Source: Serilophus lunatus
Lineage: Eukaryota; Chordata; Aves; Passeriformes; Eurylaimidae
Direction of reading: 5' to 3'
Length of the DNA: 64,000 nucleotides
Assembly (NCBI GenBank): GCA_013399895.1
Contig: VXBA01005448.1
Span: 660,271 to 724,270 of the forward strand
Shown: positions 1 through 13,128 of the stretch, piece after piece
Layout of the letters: each line of letters opens with the position of its first letter
How positions within the stretch are numbered: position 1 is the stretch's first letter
Program-made: the position numbers and the translations under genes
Notes under the pieces: generated by a model
Databases searched by the model: none
What the model saw: the letters and a program-made list of their open reading frames with translations, nothing else
Told to the model about the DNA's origin: nothing

Positions 1-3000
1 GATGTTATTGTAGAGGGATGTTTTCTTTTGGGTAAATAATTAGAGCCCTCCAGAGAGCTGCAGATGTGCTGTAGCATTGTATGTACTCAACCACAAACTC
101 TTAAGCAGGTCTTAAATATTACAGACAGTTCAGGTGTGGCTGGTTTTATGTGGAACTAATTGCCATCACTTTTTTCTCCTTCCTGCCTCATTTTTCCACC
201 CCATTCCCCCGACTTTAAATAGTCACTGACTCCTCCATTCCCTCTGCTGCCACAGGCCCCAAGAACAGTGCGTGTTGTCAAGGGAGGGAGCACAATGCAG
301 CCCAAAGGCAGAGAGATGAAGGAGGCAGCAGCAGAGCTGAGGCATCTCCATTCATCTATGTTGCCATGGCTGTATCCTTGTAGAAGTGCTGGTCCTTAAA
401 GGTCCCACTCTGGGACCAGTGAAGCTGAAAAGTCATATTATAGAATTCACGTTTTCATAGATCCCAAAAAAGAGCCTCGTGTTTGCGTACAGATATAGAT
501 TTTATAAGGATTTTATGCTGAAGACTGTGGTAGAGTTCTTACTCATAACCCAACCAGTCCTACTCCCATATGGTTTTCTACCATTTTTAGATGCTGCAGT
601 ATCATCCTTCTGTTGTCTTGTGGGACTATTTCTGTCCCACAAAGGATGTTTCTTATCCAAGCTCTTTAGGGTTACAGTAGAAGCAGGGTAAGACCCATCC
701 TGTGTGTTTTGGGGCTTCTAAAATTCAGAGCGTTTGTTTGAGAAGGAAAGTGATGGGGGCCCTGAGCTGTCCCACAGAGTATAATTCAGGTCATTCTCAA
801 TCACCAGTTGCTACCTAAGAGTTTTATACAGTTCTCATTCAAAACATCCCAGAGCATCACTGATACCAGTGTCTCAGCCCCTCTAAACACCTCCAGCAAG
901 GCTGAATGAAGGACCGCCACAGAGTCTCTGATGTTAATTTTGCTCTCTGGTTTATTCATCCTCAGAGATCAGGACATCTCTGAGGGGCTTCAGCCCCACC
1001 CCAGAGGATTACAGTCTAAGGTGTCAGTCCTTCACCCCATGAGTTATTGAACATTGTGTCCTGGCCCAAACTTTGTAATTCTCTGGCTCCCAGAGGCCTC
1101 CACTGTCTACTGACCCCAGACACATCACAGCTCTGCTCTGGCACCTCTCCAGAAGTGCCTCCAGCCTCCTCCTCTCCCCTGTGGTACAGAAAAGAAGCTC
1201 CATCCCTCCATCTGTGAGCTGTAGATGAGGGCACCAGGTGGGAAAAGCAGTGAGGTCCAAGTGGAGCTATTGTGCAGCCTCCAATACTGCCTTTGTATGA
1301 ACACCTCATCATTTCAATATCATTTGCATTTGAGTATGTATGTAAATACAGAGGGGAAAACCCCCTCTACTTGAGTCCTGCTGAAGAACTAGAAACACCA
1401 CTTCAAGAGTGCATCTATCCTGCTTTTGGTACCCCACGTGGCTGAGATATCCCTGGTTCCAGCATGATCCATCTTCATTGCAGAGGCTTGCAGGGTTCTC
1501 CCTCCCCTGGGAATGATGGATGATTGCTCACTGGGGTTTCATGTTTCTCACATGGATGTTCTCCTGGCTTGTCAACAGTGAGTCAGGAATCATTGTGTGG
1601 TTCTTGGTTCATTGCTTGGTAGATCATGCTGAAAAATTGCCAAGAAAAACTGTGGCTGTTAGAAATGAATAAAGAAGTAACCTGTGGATTTTGTTTGTCA
1701 TGGGATATTTTTTTCTGTTTCTCCTTCCCTTTTGTACTGTCTTCATCACCCTGCTTTCCAGTTTTGCCTAATTTGGAGCGGGTGGACTCCACAGTTCATT
1801 CCTACATCTTATTCTGTGGGTTTAATGCCTTTTTTTCCCGTCCTCCCCTTTCCAACTTTTGCAATCACAGCTGCCCTTTCCCAAATGTCAGATCTTAAAA
1901 GACTATTTTGGGTGTTCTACTAAGAGCTGGTACAGTTTATGGTGCAGTTCAGGATTTTTTTTCTCCCTATTTCATCTTTCCCTTGGTCTCTGCTGGTTTC
2001 CCAAGTGCTGCTGTGGCTTTTCCTGCCCTCCAAGGAGTCGTTTCTCTCATCTGAGCATCCCCCAGTTACACTGTCCTCTTGGCTGGAGACTGCTGTTGTA
2101 CACAACTATACTGTGTGTCACTTTGGTTACTGCTCCTTGTGCTCAGTAGGTGTGGAGATAGGGCAACCATGAATATAAAGACTCTGTTGGTTGTAAAAAT
2201 ATCAAAAATCTTAATTACACATTTAAGAAAAGCCCTGCCCTGCCATGCAGAGCTCTGGCTCACCATGTGCTCCAGTAATTGCTATATGCTGCTGTGTTCC
2301 TAAGTGGTATCTTCACAGACAGAAGCTCTGTTGATTTCAAGGGACTGCTTGCCTGGTAAGAACAAGGAAGCAGGCCCTATGAACTCATCAAATTTATGTA
2401 GTACTTACAAAACCACCAGATTTTTGTGGGAAATTATAGAATATAATTAATACCAACCAATAGCTAGGCATTTTCAGTCTCCTCTGGAAAATTGTGGAAG
2501 GTTGCTGTACTGCTTGTTAGAAATTTATAATACTCTAGGCTTGTACTTGGGCCAAACAGATGAAATAGAGTTGGTGTTTTGGAGCAGCTCAAGGAAATTG
2601 TGCAGGAATTATGTGCAACCAAATCTGAAGCTGATTGAGGATCTGGATCTGAGTTTTTGAAAACCAGAATCATTAAACTGTTCAAATGGAAAAATAAGAT
2701 ACAACTGGTACAACTGTTTCAGCTGGGCAAGTAATTCTGTACCTTTATGCTGATAAAAGCCTGGTAATTGTGAATCTGCTTTCCCCAGAGTCTGATCTTT
2801 GGACCATGAGTGAATGTGTGATTCACTGTCAAAGGCACAAGCACGTTTTGGTAATATTTTTTCCCTCCAGAGTTACTGCCTGGTAAAATGTGAAAATAGT
2901 TCCATCAGTCCAAATATATAAATGATCCATAAGTGTCTAAAAAGAATTTTTTTAAAAGATGTGTATTTATATAACGAATAATGACTGCTGAGCTTGAAAC

Positions 3001-5539
3001 GCAAGGACTTAAGAATTGGAAAAAAAAATCGAAAACATCTGAAAAATCTATTGTCATGGAAAGCTGATTATATAAAATATTTTCTGGTAGCTTCTAAATT
3101 GTCCGTAATATATAAGAAAGCAAGAAAATGCTGGAATTTTGAATCCCTATTCATACAGACCTCTAGAACCTGTTGATAAGGTGTAGTTGAAAACATAACT
3201 AAATAACTTTATTTGAGTGATTTCCCATGTTGCACCAACTTGTGCAAGAAGATCTGCACTAACTCACTGCTGCTCTTGGTCACTGAGCCTCAGCACCTGT
3301 GACACAGCACTTGAAATCCCAGTTTGGAACAAGGTATTTATTCAGAAATCAGTTGTTTTTTCTCTGAGCTTCACTAATTGCCTACACAGCCACATAGGAG
3401 CCCAGGTATTCAATCTGGCAATATTTAATAAATATTTACATAGATGTGATTTGGACACCTCCGGCCTTTAGATTGGAGAATAACTTGGGCTTCTTTGGCA
3501 GGAGACCTCAACATAAATGCAAGTAGTCATTAAATAATGGTATGAAATTATAGCAATAAAACCTCCCTGCCTATTTTTTATCCCAGAAGGGTAAAAGAAA
3601 ATGGCAAATGATTCAATGTTTTTCATGCTTGTCAGAAACTGGACAGAATCCAAAAACTAGTTCAGCAAATATTTATGAAATGGTATCTAAACCATTAACT
3701 GTTCTGCTTATCTGAGATGTGGTTGTGCAATCTGTTTCATACTCCTTATCCAAAGGTGGGGGAAGAAAAGGCATGTTTTTGAGGTAGAATTTGTGCCAAG
3801 TCAGACTTTGAGACCCGAAAGAGTTTTGAAGATTAATTTTTTAAAAACCCACCTTAATAGATCTGGGTGAGTCTTGAAATTGGCTACGTCAGACTGAGCA
3901 ATGTGAGTAATTTGAAAGGGATGTTTTAGGGATATGGGACATTTTCTTGGCTGTTAATGCCCTTTTTATTTGGTCTGATCTCTAATCAGAATAATCCTTA
4001 GACGTTAACTGTACAGAGAAGCATTTGATCTGAACCATGCTTTGCAGTCTCATTTAGAGGAGAACTTTTTTAGTTCCAATACAAATCCAATCTTCCCTTT
4101 TACCTTCTTTAGGTCAGCCACAAATGCCTTCCCTTCTATTACAGCTCAAGTAGGAGAGACAAAAATGTGTTTTCCATGAAACAGGCTTCTCTGGTACCTC
4201 TGAAACAGTATTTAAGAGGAAGCTTATTTATTTTCCTAAACTATTTGTATGTTCTGCATGAATAAAATATTCATTTAGCTGGGAAAAAAACTTTTCAGCA
4301 CTGTTCTTTTTCCTTTCTGTGTTAAAAAGAGATGCCACCAAGCTCATCTTAAAATGGTTCAAGTAATAGCTGCCATTTGTGAGTGAACAGAATGTACCAT
4401 TTTCAGCTTTTTTCTCCCAAGGGACTTCTGGTATCAGAGGCACTTATTCTGCCAAAGGAAGGGAGAGCAGTGACTGTTTCCTAGGATGTGCTCACTGCCT
4501 GGCACACAAGGAGTGTCAGCTGCACCTCATCTCTCTTCTTTCTGAAGAAAACGTATTGCCCTGCTTTGGTGATATTTATTATTTGATGTAGACAGAACTA
4601 AGGGCAGCATTGGTTACAAAAGGGTGCAGCATCCTCCAGTGAATGGGATAAACAGACTGAGAGCGATGTGTTAACCAAGTCCACTTCACTGATTTAATGA
4701 CTTAGTGACTGGGTGCCATTAATTAAAGCAAACCATCTTGAAGAGTTTTCCAATAAATCATCACAAATAGGAAAGGATTGGCATTGCTCCATGGCTCAGG
4801 ATCTGGCCACCTGTTTCTCCAGAGAGGTGTCAGTTCATTGCATGAGTGTTTTGATGCCTTCTGTTAAGTATTGGAAGCTCCAGAGATGATCTTTCTGCCT
4901 TTTGCCTTCTTTTGCTTTGTTCTACCAGTGGTGTCCTTATTTGCGACAGCATCTTGGCCAAGGATATGTCCCCATGGTGTGGGGAGTGATTTCCTTGGCA
5001 GTAAAGGACACTGTGAGGTTGATTGGTGGAGTAATCAAAACAGAATCTGATTATAAAAAGAGATTTATCTTCTTGATGGAGAAGAAAACTCAGATCTCCA
5101 CCATCCCTCAGCTCCTACTGGGAGACTTTGCATTGCTCTGCCAGCACTTGCTCATGTGATGGCCTTTTAAAATATCTGTTATCTTTTCTTGATAGTGATG
5201 CTTTTGATGGTTGTGTTTTGTACTCAGACACTGTAGTTTTCCCATGAGGTCTTTATAATAAAATAAAAACTTGGTCAAGCCATCCCCTGTTCATGCTGCA
5301 GATGGGAAAACTTAAGCCCAGAGAAACAATGTGACTTTTGTACATCTCTAAAGCGGAGTTGTGGTTAAGTGGGGAACAGGGCTGTAATGGTGCAGCAGAG
5401 ACTCCAGCCCTTGGAAACGCGTTTGCTGCTCTGTGCTGCCTTCCCCCAGGTATTCGATACTGATTCAGACGCAGCCTCAGTTATCTGAAACTTCTGCTAT
5501 TGAAAACAAGATATTTTTTTTATTTTTTTTTCCCCCCTT
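1..5539 (+). other. Intronic or upstream PRKAG2 sequence, no gene seen
   Basis: Non-repetitive, mainly AT-rich sequence with only short ORFs of chance quality on both strands. The expected first exon of the long gamma-2 form (encoding the Lys-rich MDTKKKKD region) is not present. Apart from the small hairpin near 960 there is no recognisable structure. Confidence 0.6.
960..985. repeat. 10-bp inverted repeat with 6-nt loop
   Basis: CCTCAGAGAT (960-969) and ATCTCTGAGG (976-985) are exact reverse complements around CAGGAC. The hairpin is short, and no function is evident. Confidence 0.6.
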
Positions 5540-6010
5540 CAGATCGCATTAAAACCGTCTGCGGTTATTTGAACCCTCCGACTTCCCCCGTGTACCTTCA
5601 ACATCTCACTAATGCACCCAAAGCGGCGCTTAATTACCTGCCCGTACGGTCCGTGCCGCTGCCCCCGCCGGCGTTAATGTGGCAGGTTGCTGCAGTCGAG
5701 TAATCGAATCCTGCCATGCCTAAAGCATTTTTGGCACGGAGCCTGCAGCCAGGGAGAAACCCGTCGCCTGCCTTCTCCTGCGTTACCTACGGCTCCTGCC
5801 ATCCCCTCGCAGTGCCGCGATGGGAAGCAGGAACACACCCAGCCCTGGTCCCCATCTGTTGCAGCACCGGCTCCAGTAGCAGAGCCCGAGATGTTTAAAT
5901 GCGCTTGCCTTTAGGGAAAAGCTTTGAATGCAGTTCTTCGATGGACGTTTCCAGCCAGACTGCAGGATTTTTCAGAGCTGTAAGTCGGAACGGGGATAGA
6001 TTGTCTCCGG
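5540..6010 (+). promoter_or_regulatory. CpG-rich block, candidate internal promoter / alternative first exon region of PRKAG2
   Basis: About 35 CpG dinucleotides fall in this stretch, densest at 5630-5680 and again at 5800-5830, while the flanking kilobases are nearly CpG-free. Such clusters normally mark unmethylated promoters or enhancers. The block ends in a strong donor, GTAAGT at 5980-5985. It is about 13 kb upstream of the DLSSFAMP exon on the same strand, so it could be an internal promoter of PRKAG2. No TATA box is evident, as usual for CpG-type promoters. It could instead be an enhancer or an unrelated non-coding RNA promoter. Confidence 0.42.
5941..5979 (+). CDS. Possible alternative PRKAG2 N-terminal coding segment before a GTAAGT donor
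   Basis: An ATG at 5941 opens 13 codons (MDVSSQTAGFFRA) that end exactly at the GTAAGT donor in phase 0. This is the phase needed to join the 19263-19334 exon, and no stop intervenes. The ATG has G at +4 but T at -3. Other ATGs lie upstream in other frames (for example 5716 and 5928), which weakens a claim of efficient initiation. A one-in-three phase match is expected by chance, so the segment may instead be untranslated first-exon sequence, with translation starting at the ATG inside the 19263 exon. I do not recognise this peptide from any known isoform. Confidence 0.25.
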
Positions 6011-9000
6011 GTTTCTGTGGATTTGATTATTTTTTGTTATTTTTCTTTAAATTTATTTATCTTAGCAGGGGGAAATAGGTTTTGCATTCATTTAAGTGGA
6101 TGCTCGAGTGCACTGCGGGACTCTGCCGACAGGCAGGAATTCTTCAGGCTGTGTAAGAAATGCATGGTCCTTGGATATTTTGGTTTCTTTGATCATGTTT
6201 TGTCTCTTTTGTATGCATGGCTGGCACAGAGCTGTTGTCCTGTTTTTAGAGCATTTAATTACAACAGATACTCCAAGGCTGAACAAAATGTTCTTTTATC
6301 TAGTTAAAGAATGTAGCTTGGTGTTGTTTTTTTTCCCCTGATAACTTTTCTTAATGTTTTGGAAAGAGAAATTATCATTTGAGGGGTGTTCATTTAATTT
6401 CAGCATAAAACCATCTGACCTCTGCATCCTGCAATGCCTGCTTTCTCCTACTGCTCATTTCAGAGCAGCCTGAACTGCTGAGCAACTAATTGCCATGGCT
6501 AGTCTCTGCAGACCCCAAATCGCAGGCTTTGCTTATTGATTTTAATTTGATATTTGATGAGGTTTGTCAGGATAAGGAGGTGTATTATAGGCTTGGTGTG
6601 TTCCTTTCGCATTTTTCCCTTTTCACTGCCAGAATTATTACTAAACACATGCAATTTACACTGCAATTAGTGGACCAGTGAGATAATGTCCAAAAAGGAT
6701 GAGGCTGGCTCTTTCCTGGAATCAGAGCCTGAAGGGTTTAAAGATGCTCCGTTAGTGGGGTGATGGGAGGGGTTTGGTGAATGGCAACTGAAATTTAATC
6801 TCGTATAAAATGCAGGATACTTTGCCAGCATCTCGTGTGTTTTGCTTGTTGGTCGCTGTGTTACAGATGCTGTTACAGGCTGCGGGAGAGATGGGGGTGT
6901 CTGCCTTTGGGGAAGAGATTCCACCCTCAGCTCTGTATGGGCTGGAATCGTGAGTCTCAGGCTGGAAAGCAGAGGAGGCACTGACTTTGAGCAGCCCTGG
7001 GAGGTGTGAGAAAACTGAAGTTGCTGCAACTGGGAGTCTGGAGGGCAGGATTATCTGTTGGAAGAGGGAATGACAGGCAGGAAAATGAAACAGATCCTGC
7101 TGACATGGGGCCAACCCTCATTTCAAGAGGAGGCAGTGGGAAATCCAGCAAAAGAAGACTCTGTTGCAATTCAGTTTAGTCCGTTTTTATTACTGGGAGT
7201 GGAATACAAATTTTTTTTTTTTTTTTTTGAAAAATGCCCCGGTTTGAAATAAACGGAAAAACCCACCCACACAAAATCCACCCCATCAATCTGTACAAGG
7301 ATGTCTGACACTCCTGAAGAAGGAATTAGGAGAACTAAAAGCAATATTGTTGCAAATCTTTAAAGGCAAAACACAGTTGATGGAAATCACCTGTAGCAGA
7401 GGTTGCTTCAGGCAGCCAAGAGCCGCTGGTTTTCCATCAGGAGGAGAAAATCCTGCTGTTACTTCAGCATGTTTGGCCACCCAAGTAGGTCCAGTGACAG
7501 GCTGATTTGACAATAAGAAGTATTTAATCAGCTGAAATTTAAAATACATGTAAGATAGAAAACTGGAAGACCTGATTATCATGTCTGTATGCACACATTA
7601 TATATGATTATATGTTTGCCATATGAATTCTGCTATGTAACAGCATATTTTTTATGTGCATTGAAAAAGTCAGGCCCTATGAGTTGAGCTCTAGCTCATC
7701 TACATCTGGGAGGACATAATCATCACTGAAGTCTGTTACTGTTTCTCAGTATGGCTGCCGATGCCTTTGCTTTTAGAACTGATATATATTTCGATAAAGT
7801 TACTCACTTGCTCTAAGAGACACTTTTCTAGAAGATACTTAATGACTTCTAGTGCCTGATTGCAGTTCTAAGTCCAATTTCCATTCCTAATAGTTCAAAA
7901 GAAATATTAATAAAACTTGGATGTGAATGCATACTATTAGTTGTGCAGCTGTTCAATGCATATTGATAGAAATTAATATTCTTAATGGGAAGAAAAATAA
8001 CCCATATTTTGTTTGGACCATATTACTCGCATGAACTTCATTTTTGGTAGTGAGGAAACATTTTAAAAACCCTGTTAATCTAAATTTCCTGCTTTTGGAT
8101 TTAATTCTTCTTGAGAGAAAAAAAAATGCATTGATTGTCCTTTGCTTAATTTTGTTTCCTGCTTGGGTGTTCGTTGTTTTTGCGGGAGGTTTTTGGTGAT
8201 GCTCCTTGGCAGGGTGAGTGTCTCTGCCAGGCTGAGCTGCAGGCAGGGGCTCTCCCTGTGCCTTGGTTTGGTAATTCCAGTGTGAGCTTTATTTTTTTGT
8301 GACAAATGGGTTTGGACTGTCTGCCACATGGCTTGGAGCAAGAGCCAGTTATAAAATGGCCTCTCCCATGCCAGGCTCATACTCTGCCCATCTGTCACCA
8401 TGTCCGGAGTGTCCTGCTAACTTGGAAATGCCTCCCAAACTTCCTGAGTGGGATCAAATGCTTCTTGATGCATTTTGATGCACAAACTGTCTGCTAAATC
8501 AAACACAGATTTGCCTGTTTCAGCTCACCAGTGTCTACTGGGTTTCAAAACTGTTGCATAGGGCAGAAATTAATTTTGGCAACATGTGTATGTAGATAAG
8601 GAGCTCAAGTTTTCAGCTGGATTTCCCTGAGGGAGTGTTTGCTTCTCATTTCTCCGCATCATGTTTGGATAGGTCTGTTGTAGTTGTGGTGCTTACGTGG
8701 GCTCATGAAGAATAAGAAGGCCAAAATCAGAAGACTCTTACTAAAGGAGTTGGAAGTTAATATGGTTCATTTGTAAGATTTTTTTTTACCTACACTGGAT
8801 CTAAACTACGAACAATTTCTGAAAAAAAACCCAAGCAGATATTAATGAAAGCCACAGTCCTTGAAAGAAGCCTCAAGTTTACTTGGGGTAATATTTTCCT
8901 TAAAATGTTAGTATTGTATGTACAGAAATTGGGAAAAAACCTTGGTGTGTGTTATTTTTGTCCTTCCTTTTCCATATGAGGATTGTTTCCAAACTGGACC

Positions 9001-9589
9001 CACTGCTTAAGGTTATTTTCAGTAGTGGTTGTTTCCAGTGAGAGTGAGTAATTCCTTTGTTGTGTTCTTCCATTTGTCTCATTGTTCACAAGATTTTCCA
9101 GATAGGTAAATGTTTTATATATATTTCTTCTAGGAATGCTCAATGGTGTCTTCTAACACCAAGCAGAACTGTGATGCTTTTTGGAGCACATTCCTTGAGA
9201 CAGCCTTAAGGAGGGACTAGGTCTTGGTGTAAGGAGGCCTGGAAGTGTGAGATATACTATCCCTTGGACATTTCCCTTAGATCATGCCAATTCTCTTAAC
9301 AAAAATGCTTTTCTCAGAGGTTGTATATCTGGCCCGTTTTCTTAAAAATTAAGTTCTAGTTTTTTCAGTTGGACACAATGGTTCCTTCATTTCACTCCAG
9401 TGGGTGCTCACCCTGTCAGAGAGTGAACCCTGTTTTCTACCCAACAGCCAAAACTGTGCAAGGAAAATGACATCTCAGTAGCACTTGGAAATGCCAACAG
9501 AGCTTCAGGCCTCATTGTGCTCCGTGCTCTATGGATGCCTAAAGTGTGTCTAGACAGCAAGCAAAGACGTGATTGAAGCTGGGCTGGAA
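6011..9589 (+). other. Intron between CpG-rich block and second CpG cluster
   Basis: No exon of PRKAG2 or of another gene is recognised. The stretch includes the poly(T) tract at 7211. Two opposite-strand ORFs of 120 codons at 6667-7114 overlap each other in different frames, have no recognisable domain and look like chance. Confidence 0.6.
7211..7228. repeat. Poly(T) tract of 18
   Basis: An 18-T homopolymer. There is no adjoining retroposed gene sequence that would make it the reverse of a poly(A) tail. Confidence 0.8.
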
Positions 9590-9790
9590 TTATCCCGGCT
9601 GAGTCCTGACAGCCGTACGACTCGGAGCGAGCGAAATTGCCGGAGTATTTACTCAGCCTCCTGTGGGGATGGTGCAGCCTACACTACCCCGTGTGTTGTC
9701 ATGGCTACACTGCTCTCCGTGCTGTGTGGAGCTGAGTGAAAGTGAGCTGGTGTACACCACGCTCACGATTGCAGTGTAGACCGTAGTAAG
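9590..9790. promoter_or_regulatory. Second CpG cluster with an RFX X-box-like site
   Basis: Roughly a dozen CpGs cluster here inside otherwise CpG-poor intron, including a dense run around 9615-9645. At 9695-9708, GTTGTCATGGCTAC matches the palindromic X-box consensus GTTGCCATGGCAAC at 12 of 14 positions. It sits just upstream of the SINE. An intronic enhancer is a reasonable guess, but there is no direct evidence. Confidence 0.25.
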
Positions 9791-9967
9791 AAGCAATTCC
9801 TTGTTTGGACTGCTTGCTTTCCAAATAGAGGCGAGGGGAGGAAATGTAATTATTTTATTCCCACTTTATAGGCAGTAAAGAGGGAGAAGTAAGTTGCAGG
9901 GTTAATTTATCCTCTGTTGAATCGCCTGAAGTTTAAACAAGTTGTCCAGCCTCTCCCATACTGGGAA

Positions 9968-10117
9968 AATGAGGTTAGCTCTGCTGGCTAGAGCATGGTG
10001 CTAATAACATCAAGGTCCGGGGGGTTGATCCCTGTACAGGCCATTCACTTAAGAGGTGGACTCCAGGATCCTTGTGGGTCTCTTCCAACTCAGAATATTC
10101 TGTGAAATCTGTGAAAT
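9968..10117 (+). mobile_element. tRNA-Ile-derived SINE with CR1-type tail (TguSINE1-like, passerine)
   Basis: The 5' part (about 9968-10043) reads as a degraded tRNA-Ile with anticodon AAT: GGTTAGCTCTGCTGG (A-box region), the anticodon-arm string GGTGCTAATAAC, a B-box-like GGTTGATCCC at 10022-10031, and a terminal GGCCA. The 3' part (10044-10117) matches the CR1 3' end, with GTGGACTCCAGGATC, TCTCTTCCAACTCAG and a tail of degenerate ATTCTGTGAAAT units. This tRNA-Ile plus CR1-tail structure is that of TguSINE1, a songbird SINE mobilised by CR1. The tRNA part has several changes from a working gene, so it is a retroposon. Target-site duplications are not clear. The identification is from memory of the family. 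Confidence 0.85.
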
Positions 10118-13100
10118 GGGAGCAAATTACCCATTGGAGATGCTGGCTTTTCCCTTCTCTCTAGGCTGTACAAAAATTGTGGGGTAGATGACTAGTGTTT
10201 CATATGGCTGAAGTTAGGTGACAGATATCCTTAATGCCTTCCAAGAGCTAATCCTGAAAACCAGAGCAGGCAATTAAAGTCTCATCTCTTAAGTCCACTC
10301 ATGAAGCTATTCTGGACTGGAAATGCAGTTTGCAAAGCACTCTGGATTCCCCCAGGATGGACGATGTATTGTAATTTATTAGCATTGCATGGCACTGCTA
10401 ACTGAAAACCTAATCATGGTACCAAATCTCAGCATCTCTTAGCTTAAAGACAAGGGTGGGACTTAAAGGATTTAGCTGGATTTAGACAGAATACTGTACT
10501 ATGAGTGTGATAAAGTTTTCTGGGTTATCTTGAGAATTTGAACTTTCTTCTGTCATTGAGAGCTTTTTATGTTGCCAGCTTCAGCAAAATGCCCCTTTAG
10601 ATGAGGAGTTCAGAGGGTGATGAATGAAGACATCCATTCTTTTGGGAAATTAAAATAAAGCATATTGGATATATTGGTCTCTTTTTGCACACGTTGTTAA
10701 AAGGGTAAGAAAAGTTATAGCAAAGTGACTGTCAACTTCATAGATGTGAAATTGTTCTCTGTGGCTGCAGAGTGATGTTGGAAAATCAAGAGGGGAATCT
10801 TTCGTCACCATGGGTTCCATGTGTTTTGCCCTTTGACCTCCCATTCAGGACTTCAGCACACGAAGCACAGTCCCATCCTGTTCTTCCTTTCCTTGCCTAA
10901 TTTCCTCTTTGCTTCTATTTTTTAACTTTCTTTTTTTGGTTGAGGGACTACTTGATCAGAGCAGATCCCTTGCTCGCTTGGCTTTCCACCTATAAGCTTT
11001 CTTCTAATTGTTAAGATTATTCACGGTTATTAACTGAGAAGAATGCAAAGAGGAGGCAACAGGCAGCTGTCTTCCTAAATGCAGTGAACTGGAAAAAATA
11101 GTTGCAGTTCAAGTATTTATGGCAGAGATTTTCTGCCTGGTGTGAATGTCACTGTTTTTGAGTCACATACATGCATAGGAGAACCCTCCTCAGAGAAGGC
11201 CATCAGCTGGTGTTTTTAGTTCTGATTTTGTTTTGGTTTACTCTTCCTTGAAGAAATGGTTTTTGAAGATATTTGGCCTATAGAGAGTGGGGGAAAGCAT
11301 AAAAAATGAAAAACACAGTGACTTTTAAAGCAGCTGAAGTGTAGAGAAGCTTTAGTAAGCCTCAGGATAAACCTCACATTGAATCCCCTTCAGATTGCTC
11401 CTGTGCTGCAGCATCTCAAATGTTTTCATTACATTATGGCAAAATCATCTTTTGTTTCCTGCAGTTGTGCTATTTCACTGTGGCTCAAATTGTGTTTTAT
11501 AGCAAATGTGGGCTTTTCTCTGCAAATACATAGGGATCCTCTGTCTCATTTTATGTGAGACAACTTTATAAGTATTGGAAAGCAATTTTGTTGGCACCAA
11601 GTATGTGCCATCTGAAGGGGAACATTTGCAGGCTCCTGCAGTCCTTCCCTATGGTCGTGTGCCTTGGTTGTTTCTTAATTTCCTCATCACTCATCTGACC
11701 ACATTTTCCAGGACTAAGGTGTGTTGTCTTCTGCTTTTGCCTCGAGTTTCCTAACTCTGAGTGCTTCTTAAGTCTCTTACCAGAGAAAGGTTGTCTTTGG
11801 CTGAGCATCCAGGGAGAGCACTTAATATTGGATTTGTATGTGGATCATGGTGGTATCACAGGGAATATTAAGAATTTTGTTTTCCTCACTGGCTTTCTCT
11901 GCTGTTCTCTCACTTTCTCTGTGTCTCTTTTTATTTTCAAATGACATTTCATTATTTGCACGTTTGCTGGGTTGTCCATCTGCTGTTGTAATAAACATGC
12001 TGCCAGTCACTGCACGGTGTGGATTGTGGTGGGAAGGAGCTGACAAACCAGGCTGTGCATGGGGATTGTATTCAGGCTTTGTCAGAGAGCCTCCAATGGT
12101 GGTCTGTGACTTTCTGATGAGGTAGAGAGCATTATCACAGCATTTCCATACAGCCCTGAGCTCTATGGACATTATAAATATGATGGGGCTCCAGGCAGAA
12201 GGGATTGCATCCCACCCCAGGATGGGGAGGATGTGCTCAGCTCATCTTCAAAGGCTGAATCACCAACAAGACACGGTGGTGGTTCCTGGCAGGAGAGCAT
12301 GAGTCTTGAAAGAAAACTTCATTTTTTTTCTGTGAACAGCGTAGGAATGTGTTCTAGTGATTTAAGTCTGAGATTGAGAACAACACAAAAAACAATCCAT
12401 GGTCCCTTGGCAGTTTTTGTGGATGGATCTTGTCTACAGTCTCAGAAGAGAAAAGGATGAATTTACTGTAAACTGCTGGAGATTAATACCTGGCAAGACC
12501 AGTCAAGAGGTTCAGAAATGAAGAAGTGTGTGCTGGAGGCTGCTTCTATGCCATGATCAGGATAACTCAGGAAGAACAGCTTGGAAGATAGCTGTTTTCA
12601 AGGAAATATCAAGGACTTACTGGTTTCATGGCTCTCTTTATCCCCTTACCCTTCAAATCCTTAGTTTTAGCAGCTCTTTCTCACCAAGTGATGGCAATCC
12701 AAGCTGGATGGCCTGTGGGTGAGAACAGGGGAGAAGTGGCTTCAGTAGCTCTTCAGGATCTTCTCTGTTTCTTGTTGCCACTGAAAAAAAAATGCCTTAA
12801 AATTTCAAATACTCGAGATCTTTTATGCAAAGTTTTCATATGTAATTTTTTTATATAGGACACTGAATAATCACCTGATGGATGGGGATTTTCACATACT
12901 GAGATCTAGGTTAAATTTCAACCAGCTATTGCTCCCAAACTTTTTAGATTAATGCCTCTTTGGGACTGAATATTTCTCTTTTGTTCCAGGCATGTAATTT
13001 AGGGTGATTTACCCTCTATTGTTTCAAATTTGAGGGTTGGACATCAAAGTGTACACAAGTAATCCTGCAAAGAAACGCAGTAACTCCTGGACTGTGCTGC

Positions 13101-13128
13101 CTCTGGCATCTTCTTGCTACAGACAAAA
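10118..13128 (+). other. Intron between SINE and CR1, nothing recognised
   Basis: Plain intronic sequence. ORFs of up to 116 codons near 11822-12172 have no recognisable domain or splice context. Confidence 0.55.

Noticed and set aside
9968..10043. Functional tRNA-Ile gene
   Set aside because: Several stem and box changes, and direct fusion to a CR1 tail, show it is the head of a SINE.
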